This document shows positions 8,910 to 17,500 of a stretch of 49,483 bases of DNA, piece by piece. This DNA comes from Stagnimonas sp. (GTDB lineage Bacteria > Pseudomonadota > Gammaproteobacteria > Nevskiales > Nevskiaceae), in contig JAUSQI010000121.1 in the NCBI GenBank assembly GCA_030652575.1, positions 1 through 49,483 of the forward strand, read 5' to 3'. Positions within the stretch are counted from its first letter, which is position 1. Every line of letters begins with the position of its first letter. Under the pieces are notes generated by a model, which saw only the letters and a list, made by a program, of their open reading frames with translations, ran no database searches and was not told where the DNA came from. The position numbers and the translations under genes are program-made.

Positions 8910-11015
8910 TCAAGGCTTCAAGGCGCTCACGACGATGCCTGGCGTTAGGACTTGCGGCAGCACGCGAGGTTCCCCGCCCTTGGGATAAACCAGATACAGC
9001 GGCACGCCATTACGGCCGAAAGCGGCCAGCGCTTCGGTGATGGCGGGGTCGCTCTTGGTCCAGTCGGCGACCAGCGAGACCACGTCCTGCTCTGCGAAAG
9101 CAGCCTTCACCGCGTCGCTGGCAAGCGCGCCGCGTTCGTTGACTTTGCAGGTGATGCACCAATCGGCGGTGAAGTCCACGAAGATGGTTTTGCCCTCGGC
9201 GCGCAGCGCCGCCACGCGCGCGGCACTCCAGGGTTCGTGCCCTGCAACTGCGGGCGCGCTGTTGTTGGGTGCAGCGCTGGCGCTGAGAAAAGGCGAGCCC
9301 AACACCGCTGCGGCAGCAAGCAGTGCGAGCACGGCAATCGCGCTGGAAACCCAGCTGCGTGCCGTGCGCCCGAACAGCCAGATGGCGAAGGCGATGGCCA
9401 CACAGCCAACCAGCACCAGGCCCAGCGCATCGGCCCCGGCTTGGCGGGTCAGCACCCACAGCAGCCAGGCCGCGGTGAGATAGAGCGGGAAGGCCATCAC
9501 CTGTTTGAACGTCAGCATCCACGCACCGGGACGCGGCAAGCGCTTGGCGAGCGCAGGCACGAAGCCCAATACGAGGAAGGGCAGGGCGAGACCCAGACCC
9601 AGAGCGGCAAAAATGGCGAGTGCGATGGGCACGGGCTGCGTCACCGCAAAGCCCAGAGCGCTGCCCATGAAGGGCGCGGTGCAGGGACTGGCGACCACGA
9701 CGGCCAGTACACCGGTGAAGAACGATCCGCTCAAACCTTGCTTCTGTGCCAGCGAAGAACCGGTGTTCATCAGAGAGCCACCGAACTCGGCCACGCCAGA
9801 CATCGACAGGCCAAGGGCGAGCATCAGATACGCGAGCACGGCGATGAAGACGGGGGACTGCAACTGAAACCCCCAGCCCAGTGCCTCGCCCCCTGCGCGC
9901 AGCGCCAGCAGCACCCCGGCGGCAGCAACGCAGGAGAGCACGGCACCCGCCGTGTACGCCAGCGCTTGTGCGCGTTGCGTGCGGGCGCTGACGTGCTGCG
10001 CATTGAGCAGCGCCAGTGCCTTGAGCGACAGCACCGGAAACACGCAAGGCATCAAGTTGAGGATGAGCCCACCCAGCAGCGCCAATCCCAGCGCGAGCAG
10101 CACGCCTGGATGGCTGGCATTGCCAGCGCTCGACGTTGCGGCGGGCGCATTATTTTCAGTGGCGATCTCATTGGCTTGGACCGCAGCCACCGCACCAGGC
10201 GTTGCCGTGAGTGCATAAGACTGTCTTGTGCCATCCGCCAGCGTCAGCACCCACAGGCCTTCGACCGTTTTGGGCATCAGCACGTAATACGGCGAGAGCG
10301 CTTGCGTCAGCCGCCAGTTGCCGGACTGCTCGGCGATTTGCTGCGTGGCTGCGTGATTGACCAGATCGCCTGCGAGCGGAAAGAACTCGATCTTCTTCGC
10401 CTTGGGCAAGCCTGCGCCCTTCAGCGCCAGCGAGAACGCGCCATTGGCAATCGCGAATTGGGCCGTGGCAGCGGCAGGCAGCGTTTGCGGCAGCAGGGTG
10501 CGATCCCGCTCGAAGCGCGCGCTGTGGCGCGCATCCAGCTGCAGCGCGTCAGCAACCGGCAAGCTCAGCTCCAGCTCTGCTGAATCCGGGATGCAGACAT
10601 CCTTGCAAACCAGCCATTTGGCCTTGGCCTTGAGGGTGAGCGGCGCGTCTTTTGGCCAGTCGGCAGGCACCGTGATGTTGACCAGGTGCAGCGTCTCGTC
10701 GTCGTAGCCGTAATTGGTCAGCTCGCCGAGCGGTGCAGGATGGGGTGCAGGCCACTGGATGTCGCCGGCACGGACACCTGCGGGCAAGGTCCATTCGATT
10801 TTGGTGGCCAGGCCCGAATCGCCCGGGTTGACCCAGTAGGTGTGCCAGCCCGGTTCAGGAGCCAGCATCAGCGCGACGGTAGTGTCGCCACCACGCAGCA
10901 GGGCCGTGGTTTCGGCGATCAGCTCGGCATGTGCATGTTTTTCGACGGGCTCGGCGGCCGAGGCCATCGCCACCAAACCCAGAGCACAGGCAAGTGCAGC
11001 GAAGAAGCGAATCAT
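8910..11015 (-). CDS. DsbD-family thiol:disulfide reductase (ScsB-like)
   Basis: 701 aa in three parts. There is a signal peptide and a periplasmic DsbD-alpha/DsbC-like domain (residues ~20-270, with the pair VCKDVC and PGDSG typical of ScsB-like N-termini). Residues ~300-580 hold an eight-segment DsbD-beta membrane domain, with LNLMPCVFPVLSLK as the first transport cysteine and SPCTAPFMG as the second. The C-terminal thioredoxin domain carries DFTADWCITCK at about residue 618. The protein passes electrons from cytoplasmic thioredoxin across the membrane to periplasmic partners, here perhaps the adjacent redoxin and the TlpA-like protein at 769. All three cysteine pairs are present, so it looks functional. 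It is divergent from the DUF2845 gene with 58 nt between starts. Confidence 0.93.
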   Translation of the reverse strand: MIRFFAALACALGLVAMASAAEPVEKHAHAELIAETTALLRGGDTTVALMLAPEPGWHTYWVNPGDSGLATKIEWTLPAGVRAGDIQWPAPHPAPLGELTNYGYDDETLHLVNITVPADWPKDAPLTLKAKAKWLVCKDVCIPDSAELELSLPVADALQLDARHSARFERDRTLLPQTLPAAATAQFAIANGAFSLALKGAGLPKAKKIEFFPLAGDLVNHAATQQIAEQSGNWRLTQALSPYYVLMPKTVEGLWVLTLADGTRQSYALTATPGAVAAVQANEIATENNAPAATSSAGNASHPGVLLALGLALLGGLILNLMPCVFPVLSLKALALLNAQHVSARTQRAQALAYTAGAVLSCVAAAGVLLALRAGGEALGWGFQLQSPVFIAVLAYLMLALGLSMSGVAEFGGSLMNTGSSLAQKQGLSGSFFTGVLAVVVASPCTAPFMGSALGFAVTQPVPIALAIFAALGLGLALPFLVLGFVPALAKRLPRPGAWMLTFKQVMAFPLYLTAAWLLWVLTRQAGADALGLVLVGCVAIAFAIWLFGRTARSWVSSAIAVLALLAAAAVLGSPFLSASAAPNNSAPAVAGHEPWSAARVAALRAEGKTIFVDFTADWCITCKVNERGALASDAVKAAFAEQDVVSLVADWTKSDPAITEALAAFGRNGVPLYLVYPKGGEPRVLPQVLTPGIVVSALKP

Positions 11016-11073
11016 TAGTGTCTGTTAGGGTCTAGTAAGAGCTTGAGACAAAACGCGGAGGCGGCAGTTCCAG

Positions 11074-11694
11074 ATGCGAAAAACATCCTTTGTGCAGTCC
11101 GTCGTGATCGGCATCTTAGCGCTGGCGTGCAGTGGCGCGGCGCTGGCGAGTGGCTCTATGCGCTGCGGCTCGCGCATCGTCGATGAAGAAGATCTGGCTG
11201 CGGAGCTTCTGGCCGCCTGTGGCGAGCCGAGCTTTCGGGATCAGTTTCTGGTGCAGATCCCCAATGGCGCGCATGTCGCCGACACCGAAATCTGGACCTA
11301 CGATTTCGGCCCGCAAAAGTTGTTGCAGCTGGTCACCCTGCGCAATGGCCAGATCAGCAACATCGACAGTGACGGCTATGGCTTCAGCGCCAACAGCAGC
11401 CCGCGTTGTGAACCGCGGCGGGTGGTGGAGGGCCTGTCGAAGTACCGGCTGGTCGCGCAATGCGGCGAGCCCCTGACCAAGCGCAGCGAGAATGTGCTGA
11501 AGCCGTTGTTTGCGCGGCCCGAGATTTACCGCAGCGACGGCGGTGCCTATGCTTATCGAAATCAATACGTCACTCCGGTGTATCGCGAGGAGTGGGTTTA
11601 TAACTTTGGCAGCCGCAGTCCCATGCGGCGTGTCGTAATGGAAGACGGGAGAGTGACTCATGTGGAATCGATCGATCGCGGTTTTGACCGCTAG
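11074..11694 (+). CDS. DUF2845 protein with two tandem DUF2845-like units
   Basis: 206 aa secreted protein with signal peptide (cleavage expected near ALASG). The sequence contains the same short module twice. Unit 1 runs from MRCGSRIVDEEDL and CGEP to IWTYDFG and LRNGQISNIDSDGYGF. Unit 2 runs from SPRCEPRRVVEG and CGEP to EEWVYNFGS and MEDGRVTHVESIDRGF. Each unit has a Cys pair spaced as in DUF2845 proteins, so disulfides are likely in the periplasm. Function is unknown. The 3' end overlaps the next gene by 35 nt, suggesting co-translation. Confidence 0.8.
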   Translation: MRKTSFVQSVVIGILALACSGAALASGSMRCGSRIVDEEDLAAELLAACGEPSFRDQFLVQIPNGAHVADTEIWTYDFGPQKLLQLVTLRNGQISNIDSDGYGFSANSSPRCEPRRVVEGLSKYRLVAQCGEPLTKRSENVLKPLFARPEIYRSDGGAYAYRNQYVTPVYREEWVYNFGSRSPMRRVVMEDGRVTHVESIDRGFDR

Positions 11695-12115
11695 TGCGCT
11701 GTTGAGCGCTTGCGGCGCCGGGGCGCCGATGCTGCGATCCAGCGTGACGGGGCAGCTGGCGGCCTGCCCCTCGTCGCCACACTGCGTCAATTCGCAGGCC
11801 ACTGACAAGGCGCATGCCATCGCACCGCTGACCTACACCGGCAGCCCCGTGGCAGCACGCGAAAAGCTGGGGCGCGTGCTCAAACGCATGCAAAGCATGG
11901 GCTATACCGTGGTCGTCAATGAAGGCGATTATCTTTATGCCACCTACACCACGGGCACCATGAAATATGTCGACGACATGGAGTTCGTGTTCTCGCAAAG
12001 CGAACACGGTGTGATTCATGTGCGTTCGTCGAGCCGCATCGGCTATGCCGACCTCGGCGCCAATCGCAAGCATGTGGAAGAAGTCCGCAACGCCTACAAC
12101 GTGGCCAAGTCCTGA
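11660..12115 (+). CDS. DUF1499 lipoprotein
   Basis: 151 aa. Lipoprotein signal MWNRSIAVLTASALLSAC (lipobox LSAC). The remainder matches DUF1499: CPSSPHCVNSQA, VAAREKLGRVLKRM, YLYATYTTGTMKYVDDMEF and VRSSSRIGYADLGANRKHVEEVR. Members are small envelope proteins of unknown function. It begins inside the preceding DUF2845 gene and ends one nt before the next ATG, so the four genes 11074-13666 form one dense operon. Confidence 0.88.
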   Translation: MWNRSIAVLTASALLSACGAGAPMLRSSVTGQLAACPSSPHCVNSQATDKAHAIAPLTYTGSPVAAREKLGRVLKRMQSMGYTVVVNEGDYLYATYTTGTMKYVDDMEFVFSQSEHGVIHVRSSSRIGYADLGANRKHVEEVRNAYNVAKS

Positions 12116-12116
12116 C

Positions 12117-13292
12117 ATGAGCACTCGCAATTACGATCTGGTGCTGTTCGGCGCCACGGGTTTCACCGGCGGCCTGACAGCCGAATATCTCGCCCGCAAT
12201 GCGCCGCAGAAAGCGCGCTGGGCCATCGCCGGTCGCAGCCGTAGCAAGCTCGAAGCAGTGCGTATGCATCTCGCCAGCCTCAACCCCAGCTGTGCGGCGA
12301 TGCCCTTGCTGGTGAGTGAAGCCGATGACGAAGCCGCGTTGGCGGAGATTGCCCGCAGCACCAAGGTGATCGTCACCACGGTGGGGCCGTATCTGAAATA
12401 CGGCGAGCCCTTGGTCAAAGCCTGTGCCGACGCTGGCACGCACTATTGCGATCTCACCGGAGAGCCCGAGTTCGTCGATGCGATGTGGCTGAAGTATCAC
12501 GAGACCGCCAAGCGCACGGGTGCCAAGCTGGTGCATTGCTGCGGCTTTGATTCCATCCCGCACGACCTCGGCGCTTACTTCACCGTGCTGCAACTGCCGG
12601 GTGACAACGCGATTCGCGTGCAGGGCTTTGTACGCGCTGGCGGTACATTCTCGGGCGGCACCCTGCATTCGGCCATCAATCAGTTCTCTCGTCTTTCGCA
12701 ATACGCCAAGGTCAGAAGCGCACGCAGAAAGCGTGACGAGTGGCCGCTCGACCGCAAGATCGGCGGCGTCAATGCCGGTGTGCGTTTCATCAAGGCGCTC
12801 GGCACCTGGACGGCCCCGATGCCCACCATCGATCCGCAGGTGGTGTTGCGCTCGGCGGCAGCGCTGGAGCGTTACGGCCCGGCTTTCCGTTATGGCCATT
12901 TCATCCAGATGAAAACACTGGGCAGCATTCTCAAGCTCGGCGCGGGCACTGGTGCGGCGCTGGTGGGCAGCCAGTTCGGCTTCCTGCGCGACAAGTTGCT
13001 GGCGATGAAGCGGCCGGGTGACGGCCCCAGCCCGGAGCAGCGCGCGAAGAGTTGGTTCAAGGTGACGTTCATCGGCGAGAGTGCGGGTCAGCGCGTGGTC
13101 ACCAGTGTTTCCGGTGGTGACCCCGGCTATGGCGAGACCGCAAAAATGCTGGCTGAGAGCGGCCTCTGTCTTGCCTTCGACAGGCTGCCTGCCAAGGCGG
13201 GACAGCTCACCACGGTGGTGGCGATGGGCGATGCGCTGCTCAAGCGGCTGAAGAAGGCCGGGCTGAAGTTCGAGGTGGAGCAAGCTACATGA
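12117..13292 (+). CDS. Saccharopine dehydrogenase-like / trans-acting enoyl reductase family protein
   Basis: 391 aa. The N-terminal Rossmann motif GATGFTGGLTAEYL and downstream TTVGPYLKYGEPLVKACADAGTHYCDLTGE are the signature blocks of the saccharopine dehydrogenase NADP-binding family, in the branch that includes mycobacterial trans-acting enoyl reductase and human SCCPDH. CCGFDSIPHDLG follows. It probably reduces a lipid or acyl substrate using NAD(P)H; the substrate cannot be told. ATG 12117 follows the DUF1499 stop by one base, and its own stop overlaps the next start (ATGA). Confidence 0.88.
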   Translation: MSTRNYDLVLFGATGFTGGLTAEYLARNAPQKARWAIAGRSRSKLEAVRMHLASLNPSCAAMPLLVSEADDEAALAEIARSTKVIVTTVGPYLKYGEPLVKACADAGTHYCDLTGEPEFVDAMWLKYHETAKRTGAKLVHCCGFDSIPHDLGAYFTVLQLPGDNAIRVQGFVRAGGTFSGGTLHSAINQFSRLSQYAKVRSARRKRDEWPLDRKIGGVNAGVRFIKALGTWTAPMPTIDPQVVLRSAAALERYGPAFRYGHFIQMKTLGSILKLGAGTGAALVGSQFGFLRDKLLAMKRPGDGPSPEQRAKSWFKVTFIGESAGQRVVTSVSGGDPGYGETAKMLAESGLCLAFDRLPAKAGQLTTVVAMGDALLKRLKKAGLKFEVEQAT

Positions 13293-13666
13293 GCCTTGCG
13301 CAGCTGGCGGTTCTCACCGGTGCAATCTATGGGTTTCTCGGCGTGGCATTCGGCGCGTTCGGCGCGCATGCGCTGAAAGCACGATTGGCGCCCGAGATGC
13401 TCACGGTCTGGAAGACCGCCGTGGAGTATCAGTTCTACCACGCACTGGCATTGGTGCTGGTAGGTTTGATCGCGACGCAGCGCCCGTCGATTGCAATCAC
13501 CAATGCAGCGATTTGTTTTGCCTTGGGCGTGCTGGTGTTTTCCGGCAGCCTCTACGTGCTGGCGCTCAGCGGCGTGCGCTGGCTCGGTGCCATCACGCCG
13601 ATTGGCGGCCTGCTGTTCCTGATCGGCTGGGCGCTGCTGTTCTGGGCCGCGCTGAAACGCTTCTAA
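13289..13666 (+). CDS. DUF423 small membrane protein (YgdD-like)
   Basis: 125 aa with four hydrophobic segments. The family signature is clear: GAIYGFLGVAFGAFGAHALK near the N-terminus, then TAVEYQFYHALALVLVG, with FSGSLYVLALSGVRWLGAITPIGGL later. It is an inner-membrane protein of unknown function, conserved in many proteobacteria. The start overlaps the previous stop by 4 nt, making it the last gene of the operon beginning at 11074. It converges on the regulator gene with only 4 nt between stops. Confidence 0.92.
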   Translation: MSLAQLAVLTGAIYGFLGVAFGAFGAHALKARLAPEMLTVWKTAVEYQFYHALALVLVGLIATQRPSIAITNAAICFALGVLVFSGSLYVLALSGVRWLGAITPIGGLLFLIGWALLFWAALKRF

Positions 13667-13670
13667 AACC

Positions 13671-14873
13671 CTAGAGCCGCCGCATGCTCGACAGCTGCGG
13701 CCCTAGTGTCTTGAGAATCGACTCCGCCATTTGATCGGAGATGCGCTGTGCGGCTTTCATCACCGTGCGCTCGGCTTCTTCGGCCGCGACCTGGCGGGAG
13801 TTCTGCAGCAGCTGCTCGATGCGCTCGTTCTGCGCCCGCAGAACCGCATCCAGATTGCTGCGCAGCGCAGAGAGATGTTGCTCCAGGCTTGATGCCAAGG
13901 CATTGGTGCGGGCCTTGGCGGCCTCGGTCGCCACCGCGCGCAGTTTTTCGTCGAAAGCACCGCTATTGAAGTCGGTGAGCTGGTTGCGCAATGCGCCCAG
14001 CTCGGACATCACTTCGTGACGCAAGCGTCCTAGACGATCGTCTATCTCTTCGCGCAGCACCACCAATGCCGTTGCCGCGTCGCCGCTCGTAGTGAGCGCA
14101 GGCATCGACGGCAGTCCGGCCATGGTCGCCGTAGCGTGCGTCTGCTCTTGCGGCATGGAGTCGCGGATCGACTTCATCACCGCCTGCTGAATCGTCACGG
14201 CCGGCTCGCGCAGCGACTGCACCTTGGGATACGCAGGCGGTGGCGGTATCGAAACCGACGGCATCGGCAGTGTGGAACTCGTTGTATTCGGCAGCGTCGA
14301 TGGCCCGCCCTGTGTAACGCCGCCCGGTGGCGAGGGCATCAGCGATGTCGCCAGCAAATGCGCGGTGGGGATCATCTTGGGCGGGATGGTCGCCATCAGA
14401 CGCTCCATCGCCGTCGGCTCGCGGCGCGGCATCAGCGTGGGTGCAAGAGTCATTGCCAATGGGTTTTCTTCCATCTGCGGCGGCATTGCACTAGGGTAAC
14501 TGGGTGTGTGACTGGTGAGGTTGGCGAGCACGCCGGCCAACTGCTCCGGGCTCGGTGGTTTCTGCAATACGTTGGAGGCCCCGCGAGCGCGCGCCTGCGC
14601 GATGAAATCCTCCCCTTCGTTGGAGGAGCAGATCACCACCGGAACCTCTGCGGTGCGAGGATCTGTTTTCAGCACCCGCAAGGCCTCAAAACCGTCGGTG
14701 CCCGGCATGATGTGATCCATGAAGATCACCTCGGGCAAAGTGCCTCCCAGGATGCGATAGGCGTCGTTCGCACTCTCTGCGGTCTCGACCTTGTAGTTGA
14801 AACCTTCCAGAAACTTGCGCAGGGCGAAGCGTGCAGACTTTGAGTCGTCAACGACGAGGGCTGTTTTGTTCAT
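13671..14873 (-). CDS. Response regulator with Pro-rich linker and C-terminal coiled coil
   Basis: 400 aa. Residues 1-125 are a CheY-like receiver: VVDDSKSAR (Asp9, Asp10), FMDHIMPGTDG with phosphoacceptor Asp53, then VVICSSNEGED and VLQKPPSP with the conserved Lys. Residues ~130-270 are low-complexity Pro/Met/Thr-rich (for example SMPSPP-like and IPPPPAYP stretches). Residues ~285-400 are a heptad-rich helix with no recognisable DNA-binding or enzymatic output domain. Signalling probably acts through oligomerisation or protein binding. No cognate histidine kinase is adjacent. The gene is divergent from dusB. Confidence 0.85.
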   Translation of the reverse strand: MNKTALVVDDSKSARFALRKFLEGFNYKVETAESANDAYRILGGTLPEVIFMDHIMPGTDGFEALRVLKTDPRTAEVPVVICSSNEGEDFIAQARARGASNVLQKPPSPEQLAGVLANLTSHTPSYPSAMPPQMEENPLAMTLAPTLMPRREPTAMERLMATIPPKMIPTAHLLATSLMPSPPGGVTQGGPSTLPNTTSSTLPMPSVSIPPPPAYPKVQSLREPAVTIQQAVMKSIRDSMPQEQTHATATMAGLPSMPALTTSGDAATALVVLREEIDDRLGRLRHEVMSELGALRNQLTDFNSGAFDEKLRAVATEAAKARTNALASSLEQHLSALRSNLDAVLRAQNERIEQLLQNSRQVAAEEAERTVMKAAQRISDQMAESILKTLGPQLSSMRRL

Positions 14874-14987
14874 AGGTGCGCTGGCTCCCTGCCTGCAACA
14901 GTGTCTATCAGCTATATACGAGTGTTATCGGGGCTTGGCAAGCGCCGACTTTCGTACACTCGTGCTCCCCATCGCTCTACATCTCTC

Positions 14988-15974
14988 GTGCTCGAACCCG
15001 TACAGATCGGCCCTCACCTTATTGACCCACCCTTGGTGCTGTCACCGATGGCGGGCGTCACCGATCGCGCCTTTCGTGTGTTGTGCCGGCGCTTGGGTGC
15101 CGGGCTTGCCGTTGCCGAGATGGCACACGCCGCCCCCGCGTTGCGCGACACCGAGAAATCACGCACGCGCCGCGATCATCAGGGCGAGCCCGGGCCGATT
15201 GCCGTGCAGCTTGCGGGCAGCGATCCGCAATTACTTGCCGAGGCTGCACTTTGGAATATCAGTGAAGGGGCAGAGATCATCGATCTCAACATGGGCTGCC
15301 CGGCGAAGAAGGTCTGTGGTGCCGCCGCAGGCTCGGCGTTGTTGCGTGATGAAGTGCTGGTGGCGCGCATCCTGTCGACGGTCGTCAAGGCGGTGCAGTC
15401 TGTACATCCCCAGGTGCCGGTAACACTCAAGTTTCGCACCGGGTTTACGCGCGCGGCACGCAACGCCTTGAACATCGCGCGCATCGCCGAAGACAGCGGC
15501 ATCGCCGCACTCGCCTTGCATGGCCGCACCCGCGAGGATCACTACGAAGGGGCTGCCGAGTACGACACGATCGCTGCGGTGAAGCAGCAGGTGCGCATCC
15601 CGGTGTTCGCCAACGGCGATGTCACTTCGCCTGAGAAAGCACGCTTGGTGTTGGCGCACACGGGCGCAGATGGCTTGTTCATCGGGCGGGCAGCACAAGG
15701 CAACCCTTGGATTTTTCGCGAGATCAGCAGTGCCCTGCGGCACAACAAGCTGCACGCCGCACCGACGGAACTCGAAGTGCGCGCGGTGCTACTGGAGCAT
15801 CTCGATGCGCTCTACGCCTTGTACGGAGAGGGACGAGGGGTACGCGTCGCGCGCAAGCACATCCAGTGGTATTGCGCCGAGCGTGAGGGTGCCAAAGTGT
15901 TCTGGCAGCAGGTCTGCGTGCTGACCGATGCTGCCGCGCAGCGGCAGGCGGTCAGTGCTTTTGTGCGCGCCTAG
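14988..15974 (+). CDS. dusB: tRNA-dihydrouridine synthase B
   Basis: 328 aa when started at GTG 14988 (reads LEPVQIGPHLIDPPLVLSPM after the start). An upstream ATG at 14901 would add 29 residues that do not resemble the family. FMN-binding SPMAGVTDRAFR, catalytic Cys104 in NMGCPAKKV, and ALHGRTRE and FANGDVTS are all present and specific for DusB. It reduces uridine to dihydrouridine in the tRNA D-loop. In E. coli dusB is followed by fis; here the next gene, on the opposite strand, encodes an H1-like protein. Confidence 0.95.
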   Translation: MLEPVQIGPHLIDPPLVLSPMAGVTDRAFRVLCRRLGAGLAVAEMAHAAPALRDTEKSRTRRDHQGEPGPIAVQLAGSDPQLLAEAALWNISEGAEIIDLNMGCPAKKVCGAAAGSALLRDEVLVARILSTVVKAVQSVHPQVPVTLKFRTGFTRAARNALNIARIAEDSGIAALALHGRTREDHYEGAAEYDTIAAVKQQVRIPVFANGDVTSPEKARLVLAHTGADGLFIGRAAQGNPWIFREISSALRHNKLHAAPTELEVRAVLLEHLDALYALYGEGRGVRVARKHIQWYCAEREGAKVFWQQVCVLTDAAAQRQAVSAFVRA

Positions 15975-16000
15975 CCACAACCTTTACGGCAGAAACGAAA

Positions 16001-16031
16001 ACGGCGTGATGCTCTGAAAGCATCACGCCGT
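16001..16031 (-). terminator. Intrinsic terminator of the H1-like gene (possibly bidirectional)
   Basis: A perfect 13-bp stem (16001-16013 with 16019-16031) with 5-nt loop. On the minus strand it is followed by TTTTCGTTTCT, so it best serves the H1-like gene. It also lies 27 nt after the dusB stop and could attenuate that transcript. Confidence 0.88.
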
Positions 16032-16049
16032 AATGGCAAATCTGGCTGC

Positions 16050-16247
16050 TTACTTTTTTGCAGCGGGCTTCTTGGCAACAGCTTTCTTGGCGGCCGGCTT
16101 CTTGGCGGCAACCTTGGCAACGGGCTTCTTGGCGACGGCCTTCTTGGCAACAGCCTTCTTCGCTACGGGCTTGGCGGCGGGTTTTTTTGCAACTGCTTTC
16201 TTAGCAGCAGGTTTTTTCGCAACGACTTTCTTCTTTGCAGCGGCCAT
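16050..16247 (-). CDS. Lysine/alanine-repeat histone H1-like protein
   Basis: 65 aa made almost entirely of Lys, Ala, Val and Pro. The repeating unit is close to AKKPAAKKAV and KPVAKKAVAKK, as in the C-terminal tails of eukaryotic H1, Bordetella BpH1, chlamydial HctB and the AlgP/H1-like proteins of pseudomonads. There is no globular domain, and the whole protein is a basic tail expected to bind and condense DNA. A strong SD (AAGGAG, 8 nt before ATG) suggests high expression, and a dedicated terminator follows. The underlying DNA is a degenerate tandem repeat, so the gene length may vary between strains. Confidence 0.85.
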   Translation of the reverse strand: MAAAKKKVVAKKPAAKKAVAKKPAAKPVAKKAVAKKAVAKKPVAKVAAKKPAAKKAVAKKPAAKK

Positions 16248-16410
16248 GGAACTTCTCCTTACGAGTGAATCAGATCTGGTGAACGACCCCGCCCCATGCA
16301 GAGCCAGACCCCACCACTACGGATCGTGTCTCAAGTAAGGTCTTGACACAATAGGTTGTACGGCCTCCGTAAAACAAATCCGACAAACGGTGGTTGACGA
16401 AGATTCAAGA

Positions 16411-17430
16411 TCACACCAGTCCTTTCTCGCGAAACTCGTCCTTGAAATAGGCGTACGCCATCGGCGCAATGATGAGTCCAGCGATGCCCAGCGTGGCTTC
16501 CATCAGCAACATCACCAGCAGCAATTCCCAAGCGCGCGCACGGATGTGGCTGCCGATGATGCGGGCGTTCAAAAAGTATTCGAGCTTGTGGATGACGAAG
16601 AGATACGCCAGCGAGATCACGGCCAGCGTGAGTGACTGGCTCATGCTGACGATGAAGATGGCGGTGTTCGAAATCAGGTTGCCGATGATCGGCATCAGCC
16701 CCGCCACGAAGGTGACGGCAACCAGTGTTTTGGTAAACGGCAGATGGATGTCGAATGCCGGCAACACGAGCCCCAGATAGATCCACGTCAGCAAGGTGTT
16801 GATCGTGGAGATCCACACCTGTGCGAACACGACGCGGCGAAACACATCTGCCAGCCGCGTTGCATGCGCAGCAATGAGTTGCGTCAGTGGTTTGTCGGAC
16901 GGGCAGGCATCGGCACGCACGGCCAGCATCGCGCCGATCACCATCCCGATGATGGCGTGTGCGGTGCCGCGCAAGAGTTCGGTGCTGGCGGTTTGCACGC
17001 CCTTGGCGTTTTGTCGCAGCCATTCCACCATCGAGCGACGCAGGTCTTCCGCGTTGTCGGGCAGATTGCTCAGCACCCAGTCGGGAAAGTTGTCCCGTGA
17101 CTGCTCGATGATCTCAGCCATGCGCTGGAAGAGCGCCGGTATGCTCTCATTGCTGGCGCGGAAGAAACTGGCGATGCCCAAGCCCAGCGCGGTCATGGCA
17201 GCGATGACGGCAGCGGCCACGAGGCCCAGCGCCAGCCAGCGACGGCTTTCGCCATCGAGCGTGGTCACATGCAGGCGCGGCGTGAGCAGATGGATCAGCG
17301 AATAGACCACCAGGCCCGCCAGCAGCGCGGGCAGCAGGTGCCATTTGAGAATCACCACCAGCCCGATCGCAGCGCAGGTCCAGACAATGAGATCGGTGCG
17401 GGTGACGTGATGTTGTACGAGTGTGGACAC
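16411..17430 (-). CDS. AI-2E / PerM family membrane exporter
   Basis: About 339 aa from GTG 17430 (then STLVQHHVTRTDLIVWT); a TTG at 17475 is the next in-frame upstream option and is less likely. Around seven hydrophobic segments are present. Diagnostic C-terminal blocks of the AI-2E transporter-like family are visible: FVAGLMPIIGNLISNT and LEYFLNARIIGSHIRARAWELL, followed by GIAGLIIAPMAYAYFKDE. Members export small molecules or ions; E. coli TqsA handles AI-2, others transport Na+/H+. The substrate is not predictable here. It is divergent from the cold-shock gene and transcribed toward the H1-like gene. Confidence 0.88.
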   Translation of the reverse strand: MSTLVQHHVTRTDLIVWTCAAIGLVVILKWHLLPALLAGLVVYSLIHLLTPRLHVTTLDGESRRWLALGLVAAAVIAAMTALGLGIASFFRASNESIPALFQRMAEIIEQSRDNFPDWVLSNLPDNAEDLRRSMVEWLRQNAKGVQTASTELLRGTAHAIIGMVIGAMLAVRADACPSDKPLTQLIAAHATRLADVFRRVVFAQVWISTINTLLTWIYLGLVLPAFDIHLPFTKTLVAVTFVAGLMPIIGNLISNTAIFIVSMSQSLTLAVISLAYLFVIHKLEYFLNARIIGSHIRARAWELLLVMLLMEATLGIAGLIIAPMAYAYFKDEFREKGLV

Positions 17431-17469
17431 GGGGATTTGGAGCCTTTTTTGAGACCTGCAAAACCCGGG

Positions 17470-17500
17470 TTGCAAGGCCTTGCTTGGAATTGGTTAGAAT
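17470..17500 (+). promoter_or_regulatory. Candidate promoter of the cold-shock gene
   Basis: TTGCAA at 17470-17475 and TAGAAT at 17495-17500 resemble -35 and -10 boxes, but the spacer is 19 nt, longer than optimal. If used, transcription would begin near 17507 and give a leader of about 140 nt, as is typical of cspA-type mRNAs. Confidence 0.35.

Noticed and set aside
8952-10583. A 543-codon open frame on the plus strand opposite the DsbD-like gene
   Set aside because: The antisense frame is rich in Arg/Gln/His without any motif; the opposite strand has all DsbD cysteines and membrane segments.
16050-16247. Short tandem DNA repeats as a possible CRISPR array
   Set aside because: Repeats are degenerate, have no unique spacers, and follow codon structure of a Lys/Ala protein with SD and terminator.
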